DNA of 64,000 nt from Candidatus Peregrinibacteria bacterium HGW-Peregrinibacteria-1 (GTDB taxonomy: Bacteria; Patescibacteriota; Gracilibacteria; UBA1369; LOWO2-01-FULL-3). How positions within the stretch are numbered: the stretch's first letter is position 1; the number at the start of each line of letters is the position of its first letter. Position numbers and translations under genes: made by a program. The notes beneath the pieces were generated by a model. That model was given only the letters and a program-made list of their open reading frames with translations. It made no database searches and had not been told where the DNA came from. The DNA is taken from assembly GCA_002839505.1 (NCBI GenBank), contig PGYE01000001.1, positions 395,995 through 459,994 on the forward strand, written 5' to 3'. Positions 38,390-48,775 of the stretch are shown one piece after another.

Positions 38390-39655
38390 GTGAAAAAAAG
38401 AGCTGAAATAATGGCACCTTGTGGATCTTTTGAAGCTATGGAGGCCGCGATACAGGCCGGCTGTGACAGTATATATTTTGGAGTTACCCAGCTCAACATG
38501 AGGGCAAGAGCCAGCCATAATTTTGAAATATCCGACCTTCCGCGAATCGCCCAAAGAGCCAAAAAAGACAATGTCAAAACATATATCGCACTCAACACCC
38601 TACTCTACGATCACGACCTCAATTTAATGAGAAAACTCATTGAAGAAGCCAAAAAGGCCGGCATCGACGCAGTAATAGTCGCAGACATGGCCGCCATGCA
38701 ATACGCTAAAGAAGTCGGCATCTCCATCCAAGCCTCCACCCAACTCTCAATTTCCAACTACGAGGCCGTCAAATTTTATGCCAACTTCGTGGATACGGTG
38801 GTATTAGCCCGAGAAGTCGATCTCAAAATGATGAAAGTAATATGTGACAACATCGAAAAAGATCAATTAAAAGGCCCAGCCGGCGAACTCATCAAAGTCG
38901 AAGTTTTTGTTCATGGAGCTCTATGCATCGCCCAAAGCGGACGCTGCCAAATGAGTCTTTTGCAAAACAACACCTCCGCACAGCGGGGTGCCTGCCTGCA
39001 AGAATGTCGCAAACGCTACCGCATCATCGACGAGGAAACCGAAAAAGAAATGGTCGTCAATGACGGCTACATTATGAGCCCCAAAGACCTCTGCACCGTC
39101 AGTTTTCTTGATGAATTACTGGCAACCGGTGTCTCAATCCTCAAAATTGAAGGACGCGGCAAATCTGCCGATTATGTCGATACAGTAGTGCGTGTTTATA
39201 GAGAAGCCGCCGATGCCGTCTATGAGGGCGTTTATACACATGAAAAAGTAGCGCAATGGCTGGAAAAACTGAAAGAAGTTTACAATAGGGGATTCACCGA
39301 TGGCTACTATCTCGGAAAACCGCTACCTGATTTAAGCAACGGCCCCGGTAATCAAGCCAAATCTGAGCGAGTCTTTGCCGGATTGGTCAACCACTATTTC
39401 CCCAAAGCCGAAGTAGCCGAGTTAACCCTCCAAGCATCACCCTTAAAACTTGGCGACAAAATCGTCATCATGGGATCCACCACCGGTGTGGTCAATGAAG
39501 AAATTACATCTATTATTCAAAATGAACAAAGCCTCCAACAAGTCCAAAACCCTGCGATGATCACCATTAAAATGCCCAAACAAGTTCGCAAAAATGACAA
39601 AGTTTACATCTTAAAAAGCCGCAACCTCAATGAAGAAACACATAGTTGTTCATAA
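38390..39655 (+). CDS. Peptidase U32 family protein (RlhA/TrhP-like RNA hydroxylation family)
   Basis: EIMAPCGSFEAMEAAIQAGCDSIYFGV, HGALCIAQSGRCQMSLLQNNTSAQRGACLQECRKRY (conserved Cys set); GTG start. Confidence 0.9.
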   Translation: MKKRAEIMAPCGSFEAMEAAIQAGCDSIYFGVTQLNMRARASHNFEISDLPRIAQRAKKDNVKTYIALNTLLYDHDLNLMRKLIEEAKKAGIDAVIVADMAAMQYAKEVGISIQASTQLSISNYEAVKFYANFVDTVVLAREVDLKMMKVICDNIEKDQLKGPAGELIKVEVFVHGALCIAQSGRCQMSLLQNNTSAQRGACLQECRKRYRIIDEETEKEMVVNDGYIMSPKDLCTVSFLDELLATGVSILKIEGRGKSADYVDTVVRVYREAADAVYEGVYTHEKVAQWLEKLKEVYNRGFTDGYYLGKPLPDLSNGPGNQAKSERVFAGLVNHYFPKAEVAELTLQASPLKLGDKIVIMGSTTGVVNEEITSIIQNEQSLQQVQNPAMITIKMPKQVRKNDKVYILKSRNLNEETHSCS

Positions 39656-39863
39656 ACGCGATAAATGCATCGGTTGCAACGCCTGCGTAACCATTGCTCC
39701 ACAAAACTGGACAATGGACAAAGAAGATGGTCAAGCTAAGCTACTATTTGCCAAAAAAAAGAACGACATCTACATTGGAGAAATATTTGATGAAGACTAC
39801 GACGCCAACATGGAAGCATCTCAAGCCTGCCCGATGCGAATAATCAAAATCGAAAAAAGATAA
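39630..39863 (+). CDS. Ferredoxin, single 4Fe-4S type
   Basis: KCIGCNACVTIAPQNW ... SQACPMRIIKIEK; overlaps the 3' end of the U32 gene by 26 nt. Confidence 0.9.
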   Translation: MKKHIVVHKRDKCIGCNACVTIAPQNWTMDKEDGQAKLLFAKKKNDIYIGEIFDEDYDANMEASQACPMRIIKIEKR

Positions 39864-39872
39864 ACGACCTCT

Positions 39873-40091
39873 CTACAGATTCCTAGTTGCTGTTTTTTTG
39901 ATATCCGCCACCAACAACTTAACCAGTTCCTCACCGGCATCCAGCTTCGCCACTCCATCCGGCGCCTCCAATTTTGGTATCTGATCGGGTCCTTCTAGTC
40001 CTTTTAATGGTTTTGCCGCATCCAACAGGTTTTTTTTATTTTTCATAAACATATAAATTAAATTCAACTCGCCCTGAATTATACAACACAT
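39873..40091 (-). CDS. Small hypothetical protein
   Basis: 72-aa ORF; likely shorter start MKNKKNLLDAAKPLKGLEG; little further support. Confidence 0.35.
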   Translation of the reverse strand: MCCIIQGELNLIYMFMKNKKNLLDAAKPLKGLEGPDQIPKLEAPDGVAKLDAGEELVKLLVADIKKTATRNL

Positions 40092-40173
40092 TGCGTATTA
40101 AGGCAACTCTTGCCACCATTGCCAACCTCCATATTTCCAACTAAAATTACATTAACAAATAAAAAACAACAAT

Positions 40174-40569
40174 ATGAACATCCCTACATGGTATCAAGAA
40201 CTCATAAAACCTGAATGGTCACCACCGGCTTGGCTATTTGGCCCTGTTTGGACAGTTCTCTACATTATTATCGCCATTACATTTGGCTATGTCGTCCGCC
40301 TATTTGTACAAAAAAAGATAAAATTCATTATTCTTCTCCCCTTTATCCTCAATCTTGTCTTTAATCTAGCCTTCAGCCCCATCCAATTTGCCCTCCAAAA
40401 CAACATCCTTGCCGCTATCGACATCATTTTAGTACTAGCTACCCTAATATGGGCCATGATCAGCATTTACCCCCATGCTCGCTGGGTCACATACGCCAAC
40501 ATTCCCTACCTCCTCTGGGTATCTTTCGCTACATTCCTCCAACTCAACATCACCTTTCTGAACCTCTAG
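40174..40569 (+). CDS. TspO/MBR (translocator protein) family
   Basis: WYQELIKPEWSPPAWLFGPVWTVLYIIIAITFGYVV and five hydrophobic helices. Confidence 0.9.
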   Translation: MNIPTWYQELIKPEWSPPAWLFGPVWTVLYIIIAITFGYVVRLFVQKKIKFIILLPFILNLVFNLAFSPIQFALQNNILAAIDIILVLATLIWAMISIYPHARWVTYANIPYLLWVSFATFLQLNITFLNL

Positions 40570-40587
40570 GGCTTAAGAAAACCATTT

Positions 40588-41520
40588 TCAGTCTTTCAAG
40601 ACTTCCAAATTTGGATATAGGTCCGGATCAATCGTCCTCTCAAAACAGGTACGACCCACTCCGTGTTCCCAAGTCGGTCCTCCCTCGACATCACGGTAAA
40701 AATATCTATCCCCATATCTTTTAACATTATGGGCATCACCCTCCGTCTCAAATTCTGCACACAACTCAAATGACAAATTGGATATGACATTGTACTCATA
40801 TGGCACCTCAGTCACAGGATCAACGGTTGAATAATAATATCCCATCATTGTGACATCATTCTTCATCACCTCCAATGATTCCGGTAGCACCTCCTTCATC
40901 TCCCAATAAGCAACAACTTCCTCCTGAATTGCTGATAAATCGTTCACTCTCTGGATATCAAACCGTACCTTTCTTTGATGCGCTGGAGATCCAACAATCA
41001 AAAAGCCCGCCACCAAAGAACTCAAAACCACTATCGAAAGCCCAACAGCATAAACCCTATTTCTCTTTATCTTCCCAACCATATCTCTCATATAATACAG
41101 GAACACCAAGCCCATAACTACCAACAACACCAGTGACTTCAAAGCAAATAAAAGTGTCAAATCCCCATTATAAAAATTGAAAACCAACCTCATCAAATCG
41201 ATAATCATCGTAATAGCTGCAATAAAAAGCGTCAGATACACCAACCATCTACGAACACCAGATTCCTTCACCTCACTATGTTTCTTCATATCCTTACCGA
41301 TAGCCGCATTCATCAGCAAGAACACTGGAAAACTAACCAACATCACCGCCGAACTCCACCGAATTGTATAACTTCTGTCAACATAATAACTCAGCTGATC
41401 TGGAAACAGAACATCCAAATATGCAAACCACAAAGCCACAAAACTAATCACCATCGCATACATCATCGACATCATCAAAAGATGAAAAAACACATTTTTT
41501 GGAGTTGAATACTTACTCAT
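40588..41520 (-). CDS. Multi-TM membrane protein (DUF5671-like)
   Basis: Several N-terminal TM helices followed by a soluble segment; resemblance to DUF5671 is from memory only. Confidence 0.6.
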   Translation of the reverse strand: MSKYSTPKNVFFHLLMMSMMYAMVISFVALWFAYLDVLFPDQLSYYVDRSYTIRWSSAVMLVSFPVFLLMNAAIGKDMKKHSEVKESGVRRWLVYLTLFIAAITMIIDLMRLVFNFYNGDLTLLFALKSLVLLVVMGLVFLYYMRDMVGKIKRNRVYAVGLSIVVLSSLVAGFLIVGSPAHQRKVRFDIQRVNDLSAIQEEVVAYWEMKEVLPESLEVMKNDVTMMGYYYSTVDPVTEVPYEYNVISNLSFELCAEFETEGDAHNVKRYGDRYFYRDVEGGPTWEHGVGRTCFERTIDPDLYPNLEVLKD

Positions 41521-41600
41521 AATTAAATTGGTTAATTCTGAATTTTAAAACCTATGCCTCAAATCATAACACCACTCAAAATTTCCTCCAAAACATATTA

Positions 41601-42452
41601 TTGTCCACTCAGTCTACCTCCAAAACTTTAAAAATCATCACAAACGCTTTAGAATCAAACAATGAAAGATATAATAACAGTATGACTCGGCGAAAAAACA
41701 GTGTTCTCATTCACAACTTTCCCAATAATTATCCAGTGCACAGGAAAATGGTCGCCAACATTGTGAATCTCATTGGGCTCACCACAATCAGAGTCCACAA
41801 AAATCTTCTGCACAAGGAAAATTATCACCAATTTCGCAATAATGTTCGAAAAGGGGACATTGTACTGGTCGGACAATTCCGTCGAGCCAGTAGCTTTTTT
41901 GTCAGCGGCCCTATAAATCACGCCCTCATCTACATTGGGAAAAACAAACTTATTCACTCAATAAGAAATGGTGTACAGACAACCACCTTTGATAATCTTT
42001 TTCGAGAATACGACACCATGGTTATCCTTCGCCTCCGCAACGCTGATTTCAATCAAATAAACAATGCTATTGAATACGCCCGCAACTGCCTTGGAAAACC
42101 ATTCAACTTCGACTTCAAAAAGGATAAGCACGAAAAATACTACTGTAGCGAACTGATTTATCGCGCCCTCGACCACGCCGGAATCAAATTCACACTCAAC
42201 AACCCGCACCTCTACTCAACAGCCCTCAAATTTATCTTACGCCGAGACAAAACACTTCACCCGATGTGTTACCTAAATCACGATTTCAAGATCGTCATGG
42301 CCTCTTCCAACCTCGACATCACCGATAGCGATAACAAAACCATAAATCTCCGCCTACTTAACGAATCTAAAAATCGTCACCTAAATCAACTTCCTCTCCG
42401 TAAGAAGGTATATAGACATCTTCTAGACCGTTTGTTGCCAAAGCCTCTTTAA
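41601..42452 (+). CDS. YiiX/YebB-like permuted papain-fold (NlpC/P60 superfamily) protein
   Basis: VRKGDIVLVGQF ... GPINHALIYIGKNKLIHSI ... YYCSELIYRALDHAGI (His/Cys pattern of permuted papain-like amidases). Confidence 0.75.
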   Translation: MSTQSTSKTLKIITNALESNNERYNNSMTRRKNSVLIHNFPNNYPVHRKMVANIVNLIGLTTIRVHKNLLHKENYHQFRNNVRKGDIVLVGQFRRASSFFVSGPINHALIYIGKNKLIHSIRNGVQTTTFDNLFREYDTMVILRLRNADFNQINNAIEYARNCLGKPFNFDFKKDKHEKYYCSELIYRALDHAGIKFTLNNPHLYSTALKFILRRDKTLHPMCYLNHDFKIVMASSNLDITDSDNKTINLRLLNESKNRHLNQLPLRKKVYRHLLDRLLPKPL

Positions 42453-43788
42453 ATGCGTCCAACTGGGTCTGTTCACCATGCACTAGGAATATCTTTCGGT
42501 TCTTATTAGTCTCTTGATCACCTCTGGCAATAAAATCTAACAGATCGCTACGATCGGCATGCCCTGAAAATGCATCCATTACATAGATCGACGCCTTTAC
42601 CTTATGAGGATCGCCAAAAATATTAACTTCCTTATACCCCTCAACCAGCTTTCTTCCCAAAGTATTCGCTGCCTGATAACCTACGATCAACACTACATTT
42701 TTCCTATCTTCAATATTATTTTTCAGATGATGCAATATCCTACCATGCTCGCACATTCCTGAAGCCGAAATAATAATCATCGGCCCCTGCTTTTCATTCA
42801 AAGACTTAGATTCCTCTACCGTTCGCGTATATTTCAAGTCATTAAAACCAAACGGATTATCTCCATGCTGACTGAATTCCTCGCGGGTCTCCTCATTAAA
42901 ACAATCTAAATGTCTCTTAAAAACCTGCGTCACATCCGTTGCCAAAGGACTGTCCACATAAATTGGAATTGGCGGAATTAAGTTCTTCTTTCGCAATAAG
43001 TTCAAATGGTAAACGATTTCTTGAGTTCGTTCCAAAGCAAAAGCCGGAATAATCAATCGCCCGCCATCCGCGAGAACCTGATTAACAATGACAGCAAGAT
43101 CACTCTCCACCGTCGTTAAAGATGCATGTAAACGATTTCCATAGGTAGTTTCTGTAATGAGCACATCTACATCCGGAATTTCATCAGGGGGATTCAGTAA
43201 CGGCAGACCACGACGCCCCAAATCTCCAGTGAAACAAAGTTTTTTCACCGTTCCGGATTTTGGATCCGTCATCTCCAGGACGATAAATGCCGCTCCCAAA
43301 ATATGACTCGCATTATAGAATTTTGCTTTGACGCCTTCCACGGGCTCAAATTCCTCATGATACGGAACCGCCTTAAACCTCAGCATCGTCTCCACTACCT
43401 CCTCCGCACCATAAAGAGCTTCCGGAGTTACGCCTTCTTCGAATTTCTTTTTCTTTTTTAACCATTCCACCTCACGCTCCTGAATATACGCACTATCCAT
43501 CAACATGAAATTACATATATCTTTTGTCGCCGTAGTACACCAAATGTCACCTTCAAAGCCATTTTTCACCAGATAGGGGAGAATACCACTATGATCCATA
43601 TGGGCATGCGACAGAATTACCACATCAACCTCCTTTGGATCCCAAAGAAGTTTACGATTCTTTTCATCGGATTCCTGCCTTCTTCCCTGAAAAAGACCAC
43701 AATCCAGCAGGATTTTCTTACCATTAAAAGTAATCAAATGCTTTGATCCAGTTACCTCACCTGCTGCACCACCGAATAATATTTTCAT
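42367..43788 (-). CDS. MBL-fold/beta-CASP RNA-exonuclease-like metallohydrolase
   Basis: ILFGGAAGEVTGSKHLITFNGKKILLDCGLFQG, LSHAHMDHSGILPYL, IISASGMCEHGRILHHL, FSGHADRSDLL. Preferred start MKILFGG at 43788; the ORF track start is 43821. Confidence 0.93.
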   Translation of the reverse strand: MKILFGGAAGEVTGSKHLITFNGKKILLDCGLFQGRRQESDEKNRKLLWDPKEVDVVILSHAHMDHSGILPYLVKNGFEGDIWCTTATKDICNFMLMDSAYIQEREVEWLKKKKKFEEGVTPEALYGAEEVVETMLRFKAVPYHEEFEPVEGVKAKFYNASHILGAAFIVLEMTDPKSGTVKKLCFTGDLGRRGLPLLNPPDEIPDVDVLITETTYGNRLHASLTTVESDLAVIVNQVLADGGRLIIPAFALERTQEIVYHLNLLRKKNLIPPIPIYVDSPLATDVTQVFKRHLDCFNEETREEFSQHGDNPFGFNDLKYTRTVEESKSLNEKQGPMIIISASGMCEHGRILHHLKNNIEDRKNVVLIVGYQAANTLGRKLVEGYKEVNIFGDPHKVKASIYVMDAFSGHADRSDLLDFIARGDQETNKNRKIFLVHGEQTQLDAFKEALATNGLEDVYIPSYGEEVDLGDDF

Positions 43789-43888
43789 ATTTTTATGTTT
43801 ATTTTCTACGACACCTAACATTTATCAGTATACCCTAAAACAGGCTCTAAATCCACATCCACATAATGCTATTTCCAACTCCTCTACT

Positions 43889-46800
43889 CTACAATCCATT
43901 AATCACAGTTCCCTTATAGAAATATGTCAGGATTTCCTTATAGTTTTTTCCAGCCTCAGCCATTCCTTTTGCTCCACATCCACTCAGTCCCACCCCATGT
44001 CCTAGGAATTGATCTCCCTTGCAATAGGTATCGGCTACAGACACTAAGTGAGGAGTATCGGTCCAACCCCAGACTTCTTGCGCACTTTTGGTTGATGTCC
44101 CGTCACTTTGATTGAAATAAGCTGTTTTTACTACTTCTCCATTTAATTTAACCACCTCACCACGAGTTGCTTCTACCCCTATGCTGACATTTGGCGATCT
44201 TTTTGTCAGACCATACCCAAGGTATTTTTGACTTCTCTCAGGAGAATCATCCAAATGGTAAGGTTTACCGGCGAACTTTTCAGCCTTGGTCATATAAAAC
44301 ACAGCATAGGTTCTGGCAGCCACCATAATCGCCTTTATTTTTTCCGGATGTTCACTATTTGAAACCTCTCCAAGACCCTTGAGGTAATCTTCAAGCGGTA
44401 GCTCATTGATCACAATCGGCTTGAAGTTTTCTTTATTTACCTCCAAAACACCCAGATAAGTATTGTCATTCAAACTCGTATTCCATGCTGGTCGATTGTC
44501 ATAGTTTTTAATTTCCATTATCACCCCAGAATTTGGCACAAACCTTACTGGTCCCGACATTAATGCCACGGTTGTCCCATACTCCACCCGATAATCATTG
44601 CCCCTCATCGACACTTTCACTGTCTCTCCTGCACTGAAATTACGCACAGACTTGTTGCCGTCATACAACTGAAAAACTCCATTTGCTGTGATCTCAGGAT
44701 CACCAGAAAAACCTAACTTCACTCTAAAATCTTCCAATGAGACATTAGAAGTATTGCTATTAACAACAGGTGTTGGCACTACACTCGGTGTTTGAACTGG
44801 CGAACTAGGCCTTGGCACGGAAGCCACCGGCACCGCTGTATTCTCCACCACACGATAATTAACAGTTAGCGCCTGTTTATAAAGGTTGATTCCATTCACT
44901 TTTGGCATAACTCTTAGCATTCCATCACCGGCCTTCGCACCCGCCACCGGCTTCGCCACCAAGCTTAAATTTGCCGTTTCCCCAGGCTTAACACTGGTTG
45001 GCAAGAATTTTTTATCCCGGATTTCAATACCGGTCGCTGACTCTACCTCCAATGTGAAATTTTGTGCGGTCCAAGTTGTACTAGTCTCATTCATGACCTT
45101 AATTCCCACACGATAAGAGCGATTTCTCGTCCAATCTGCCTTTGAAGCGACCCGCAACACCTCCGCCTCCCCAAGACCTGCATTCATCGGGTTATAAACA
45201 TTCACCGCGAAACTCAAACTATCATCCTTCAGATAACCGATACCTGAGATAAACGGAACAAAATATTCATTATAACTACCTGTTTTATTAGGCGCCACAA
45301 GGTTCAAATTAAAAGTACCCACATCTCCAGGCTTCACCTCACGCTCTCTCAAAAATGCAATTGTATCGGAACCAGATCTCGAAAAATCAAAATTTCTACC
45401 TACATCTCTCGCAGTCTTCAGGCTAATTTGATTTGCCCCCGACTTATGCCATGTAACATTACTAGTGTTTTTAAGCTTCACCCAGCCCTGAAAAGTCTCC
45501 CCATGCTTCATGATTGCTGGAGGAAAATTGGCATCCACAAAACTATAAGAAGGCATCACACTCTTCACTATCACCGGAATCTCAATCCTCTTACTTGTCT
45601 CAAACCTCCCATCAACCTGCAATACAAACTCTGGATAAACCAATTGCCCGGCTCCCAAAGCCCTTATTGCTATTTTGAAATTACCTGTTCCTCCTCGTTC
45701 CACAGCCCCCTCACTCATAGAGCCTCCACTGACCTCAACTTTATTGGCAAGATCACCGGCATTCTTTATTAGCAACTTGGTCCCACTTCCCCAGCTCTTT
45801 CTACCGATATTCACCAGCTGAAGCTCAAGATTTACCATTCCTCCGGGATCCATCGTCAAATATTGCGCTCCCGAAACATTATTAAAGTCATAAGCATTCG
45901 ATGAATAATTACTGCTATTTGAACTTGTTTGGACAGCTAGAGAACGAATAATTGGCAAACGGTCATACAGAAAAGTACCCGGACAGGTGGTACTAGCGAC
46001 ATCTCTATGGGCGATAACATTACTCATTACTTTTCCTTTCCAGTCCGAAGTACCATTTGGATCGACATTGTGAGTTTTGGATTTTTCACCTATTAGTCGG
46101 CCCAATGCATTGATTACCGCCTCCGGCACCTCCCCGTTTTCATAATTACCCAAAACTGCAATCCCTATTGATCCGTTATTTGCACCCAACGCATGACCTG
46201 CCACCACTCCCTCTCCACCATATCGCCCCTCATAAATATTCCCATTTTTATCAATAATATAATTATATCCAATATCCCCCCAGCCTCTTGAAACCGCATG
46301 ATAATAGTAAATATCTCTAATAGCCTGCTTCGGATTATCTAGATTGTTACTGGTTGCGGTGTGATGAACGACAAACCGATCCACCTTATAAGAATACTGC
46401 AAAGGCCAGACATATTTATCACCTCTGGTATCTTCTTTTATCTCTAAAGCATAGGCTGATACATCATTATCCTTTGAAACATCATCGGCTCCATTCAATC
46501 CATTTCCGGAGCTATCTTGCACATCTTTTTTTTGATATCTTAAATCCTCATTTGCCCCCCATTCACTCCTCGAAATAATCCCACTTGTGGCCGCATTAAC
46601 CGTCAAATTTCTCACCATTGCAGTCGAAGAAGAATTCCCATATCTCGGCACGGCATAATTTTGCTCGCCCTTATCTTCCGTGCTCTTTACAAAAGTCCAA
46701 CTCGGACTTTCCACCTTTGGTGAACTGATTCCATCACCCAATAAAACAAATTTATACTGCATCGCTGTTGCCGGATTAGTTGATGCAAAAGCATATTTAT

Positions 46801-47185
46801 TGACCGTTAGCGAATTTCCTTCATTATCTTGATGCTGATCATCTTCCGTCTCTACATCAATCCAATTCTCCCAATTTCCATCAACTTGAAACCTTACCTG
46901 TACCTGCACTGCAGTATTTTCCGGAGTATATTGCACCCAATCTCCTCCTACCGAAGTAAACACAAAATCCGACTCCACCACCTCCGATATGAATATATTT
47001 TCGCTCTTAAAAGGCGCTATCAATAAAGAATTTGAACTCATTCTATTACTATCGATCGTCCAAACCGTATCACTATTAACAGTACTAGACATATTGCCAT
47101 CCACAGCTGCACCTCCAAAACCAAACAAAAACGCACTAAGCAGAGCAAACCCCACACTTGCCACAACCACTTTAAATTTATTCAT
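43889..47185 (-). CDS. Secreted PGRP/N-acetylmuramoyl-L-alanine amidase (Amidase_2) fused to a SpoIID/LytB domain
   Basis: N-terminal signal; ISRSEWGANEDLRY ... RFVVHHTATSNN ... GDIGYNYIIDKNGNIYEGRYGGEGVVAGHALGANNGSIGIAVLGNY; C-terminal INELPLEDYLKGLGEVSNSEHPEKIKAIMVAARTYAVFYM ... GHGVGLSGCGAKGMAEAGKNYKEILTYFYKGT. Confidence 0.92.
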   Translation of the reverse strand: MNKFKVVVASVGFALLSAFLFGFGGAAVDGNMSSTVNSDTVWTIDSNRMSSNSLLIAPFKSENIFISEVVESDFVFTSVGGDWVQYTPENTAVQVQVRFQVDGNWENWIDVETEDDQHQDNEGNSLTVNKYAFASTNPATAMQYKFVLLGDGISSPKVESPSWTFVKSTEDKGEQNYAVPRYGNSSSTAMVRNLTVNAATSGIISRSEWGANEDLRYQKKDVQDSSGNGLNGADDVSKDNDVSAYALEIKEDTRGDKYVWPLQYSYKVDRFVVHHTATSNNLDNPKQAIRDIYYYHAVSRGWGDIGYNYIIDKNGNIYEGRYGGEGVVAGHALGANNGSIGIAVLGNYENGEVPEAVINALGRLIGEKSKTHNVDPNGTSDWKGKVMSNVIAHRDVASTTCPGTFLYDRLPIIRSLAVQTSSNSSNYSSNAYDFNNVSGAQYLTMDPGGMVNLELQLVNIGRKSWGSGTKLLIKNAGDLANKVEVSGGSMSEGAVERGGTGNFKIAIRALGAGQLVYPEFVLQVDGRFETSKRIEIPVIVKSVMPSYSFVDANFPPAIMKHGETFQGWVKLKNTSNVTWHKSGANQISLKTARDVGRNFDFSRSGSDTIAFLREREVKPGDVGTFNLNLVAPNKTGSYNEYFVPFISGIGYLKDDSLSFAVNVYNPMNAGLGEAEVLRVASKADWTRNRSYRVGIKVMNETSTTWTAQNFTLEVESATGIEIRDKKFLPTSVKPGETANLSLVAKPVAGAKAGDGMLRVMPKVNGINLYKQALTVNYRVVENTAVPVASVPRPSSPVQTPSVVPTPVVNSNTSNVSLEDFRVKLGFSGDPEITANGVFQLYDGNKSVRNFSAGETVKVSMRGNDYRVEYGTTVALMSGPVRFVPNSGVIMEIKNYDNRPAWNTSLNDNTYLGVLEVNKENFKPIVINELPLEDYLKGLGEVSNSEHPEKIKAIMVAARTYAVFYMTKAEKFAGKPYHLDDSPERSQKYLGYGLTKRSPNVSIGVEATRGEVVKLNGEVVKTAYFNQSDGTSTKSAQEVWGWTDTPHLVSVADTYCKGDQFLGHGVGLSGCGAKGMAEAGKNYKEILTYFYKGTVINGL

Positions 47186-47403
47186 AGGAATAGAAAATTA
47201 ATCTTGAAATTATACCACACCTCAATTATTAGCACAAAAAGTACAATAATGACTACTGTTTAAAACCCCAAAATCCTAGAAATGTTTCATAAATTTTTCA
47301 TTGCCAAAACAAATTTTATCACCTAAGATCTGCGCAAAGAGTACTCTCACCGAGCACACACACCTTTTATTAATGTTCATAAAACTCTAAAAGATCTTAA
47401 TTC

Positions 47404-48669
47404 ATGCAGGTTTCTTATAATGCTCGTTACCGCAAGACCACTTTCGGGAATCGTTCCAATATCGACAAGGAAGGAGAAATAATAATTTACTCCAAAGGCT
47501 TTCGCCTTAAAGGAAAAGGCGCTGGCGACCAAGGGGATCTTATAAATTTTGCCGAAATCAAGGAATTCTATTACCGTGATCAGGCAATCATTTTTGTCAC
47601 TTTCGCCAAGGAAAAATACATCATTGACGGTACCGGTAATCTCTTTGAACAACTTCTGATCGACATTTACAAAGCGCGCAATGAATTCCTTATGGACGCT
47701 CTTTTTATGAAGCGTGGAAAGTTAAAAGGCCAGTTTGAAGGAGAATTTGAACGCACCAGTAAGTTTGGCAAACCGATCAACAAAGGAAATGCCCAGATCC
47801 GACTGCATGAAGGTGGCATGATAATAATTCCCCGCGACCAAGATGCCTTCGCACTAAATTATGATTTCATCGGATTCCACGAATTTGATGATCTCGAATA
47901 TTATTGCAAAATTGTCATGGACGATGGCGTAAACATAATTTTCTCTCGACTTGGCAATGACTTTGAATCTTTCCAAACCAACTTGGTTACAGCACTAGGC
48001 AATATGTACGACCGCCTCATCAACGGATTCTTAAAAATCATTTTTCCACAATTTCACGCAACCGTCCTACTGAAACTTGCTGCAAAGATTAAAGGTGGTA
48101 AGGCCCTAAGCCTCAAAGAGATAACTAAAATTGATGTTGAACTCAAAGATGCCATCGAGGAATTTATCTTCGAAGACGACACATTTAAACAAAAGATATC
48201 GGTAATCGCTGAAAAAACATCGCCCGAAAACACCTATTATGGCATCGCTCGTAGTGAAACCGACCATGACATCATAATAAAATGGGTGATTTACGCGCTA
48301 CCCGAAGAAAATGCCGTGGTATTTTCAATCCTTCCCAAATATTCCTCCACAAACCAACAACCAGAAAAACACCCCTTGTATTTTTACAGGATCATTATGG
48401 AAAAGGGCACTCCCGCGGACAAACTCAATGATAAAATCCGTGAAATCAACCAAGCGCTTATAACTCTCAACTTCGTTACCGACCCTTGTTACATGGATAA
48501 GCGCCAACTCAAACACTCTCCATATAAATACGCATTAAGGAAAATTCCATACCTTCGCATCCTCCGCCGCTCCTTCTGCGACATGGTCTCACATGAAGAT
48601 ATTACAACCTGGCAGCAACAAGCTCTGAAATTTCTTACCAAGTGCAAAGAGAACGAATCCGCGGAATAG
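47404..48669 (+). CDS. Uncharacterised 421-aa protein, possibly with tandem PH-like domains
   Basis: Long ORF without a shadow partner; two beta-rich segments each ending in an amphipathic helix. Confidence 0.7.
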   Translation: MQVSYNARYRKTTFGNRSNIDKEGEIIIYSKGFRLKGKGAGDQGDLINFAEIKEFYYRDQAIIFVTFAKEKYIIDGTGNLFEQLLIDIYKARNEFLMDALFMKRGKLKGQFEGEFERTSKFGKPINKGNAQIRLHEGGMIIIPRDQDAFALNYDFIGFHEFDDLEYYCKIVMDDGVNIIFSRLGNDFESFQTNLVTALGNMYDRLINGFLKIIFPQFHATVLLKLAAKIKGGKALSLKEITKIDVELKDAIEEFIFEDDTFKQKISVIAEKTSPENTYYGIARSETDHDIIIKWVIYALPEENAVVFSILPKYSSTNQQPEKHPLYFYRIIMEKGTPADKLNDKIREINQALITLNFVTDPCYMDKRQLKHSPYKYALRKIPYLRILRRSFCDMVSHEDITTWQQQALKFLTKCKENESAE

Positions 48670-48775
48670 CAGGCCGTAAAGCCATCCGCGCCATACCACT
48701 TGCCGGTTCTATTGCATTTACTACCGATTGGTAATATCCTCAATAAACACTATATTTTTTTAACCAAATCAATAT

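Noticed and set aside
39640-39863. Broken ferredoxin missing the fourth Cys of CxxCxxCxxxC
   Set aside because: Single-cluster ferredoxins use CxxCxxC plus a distal CP; QACP near the C-terminus supplies the fourth ligand.
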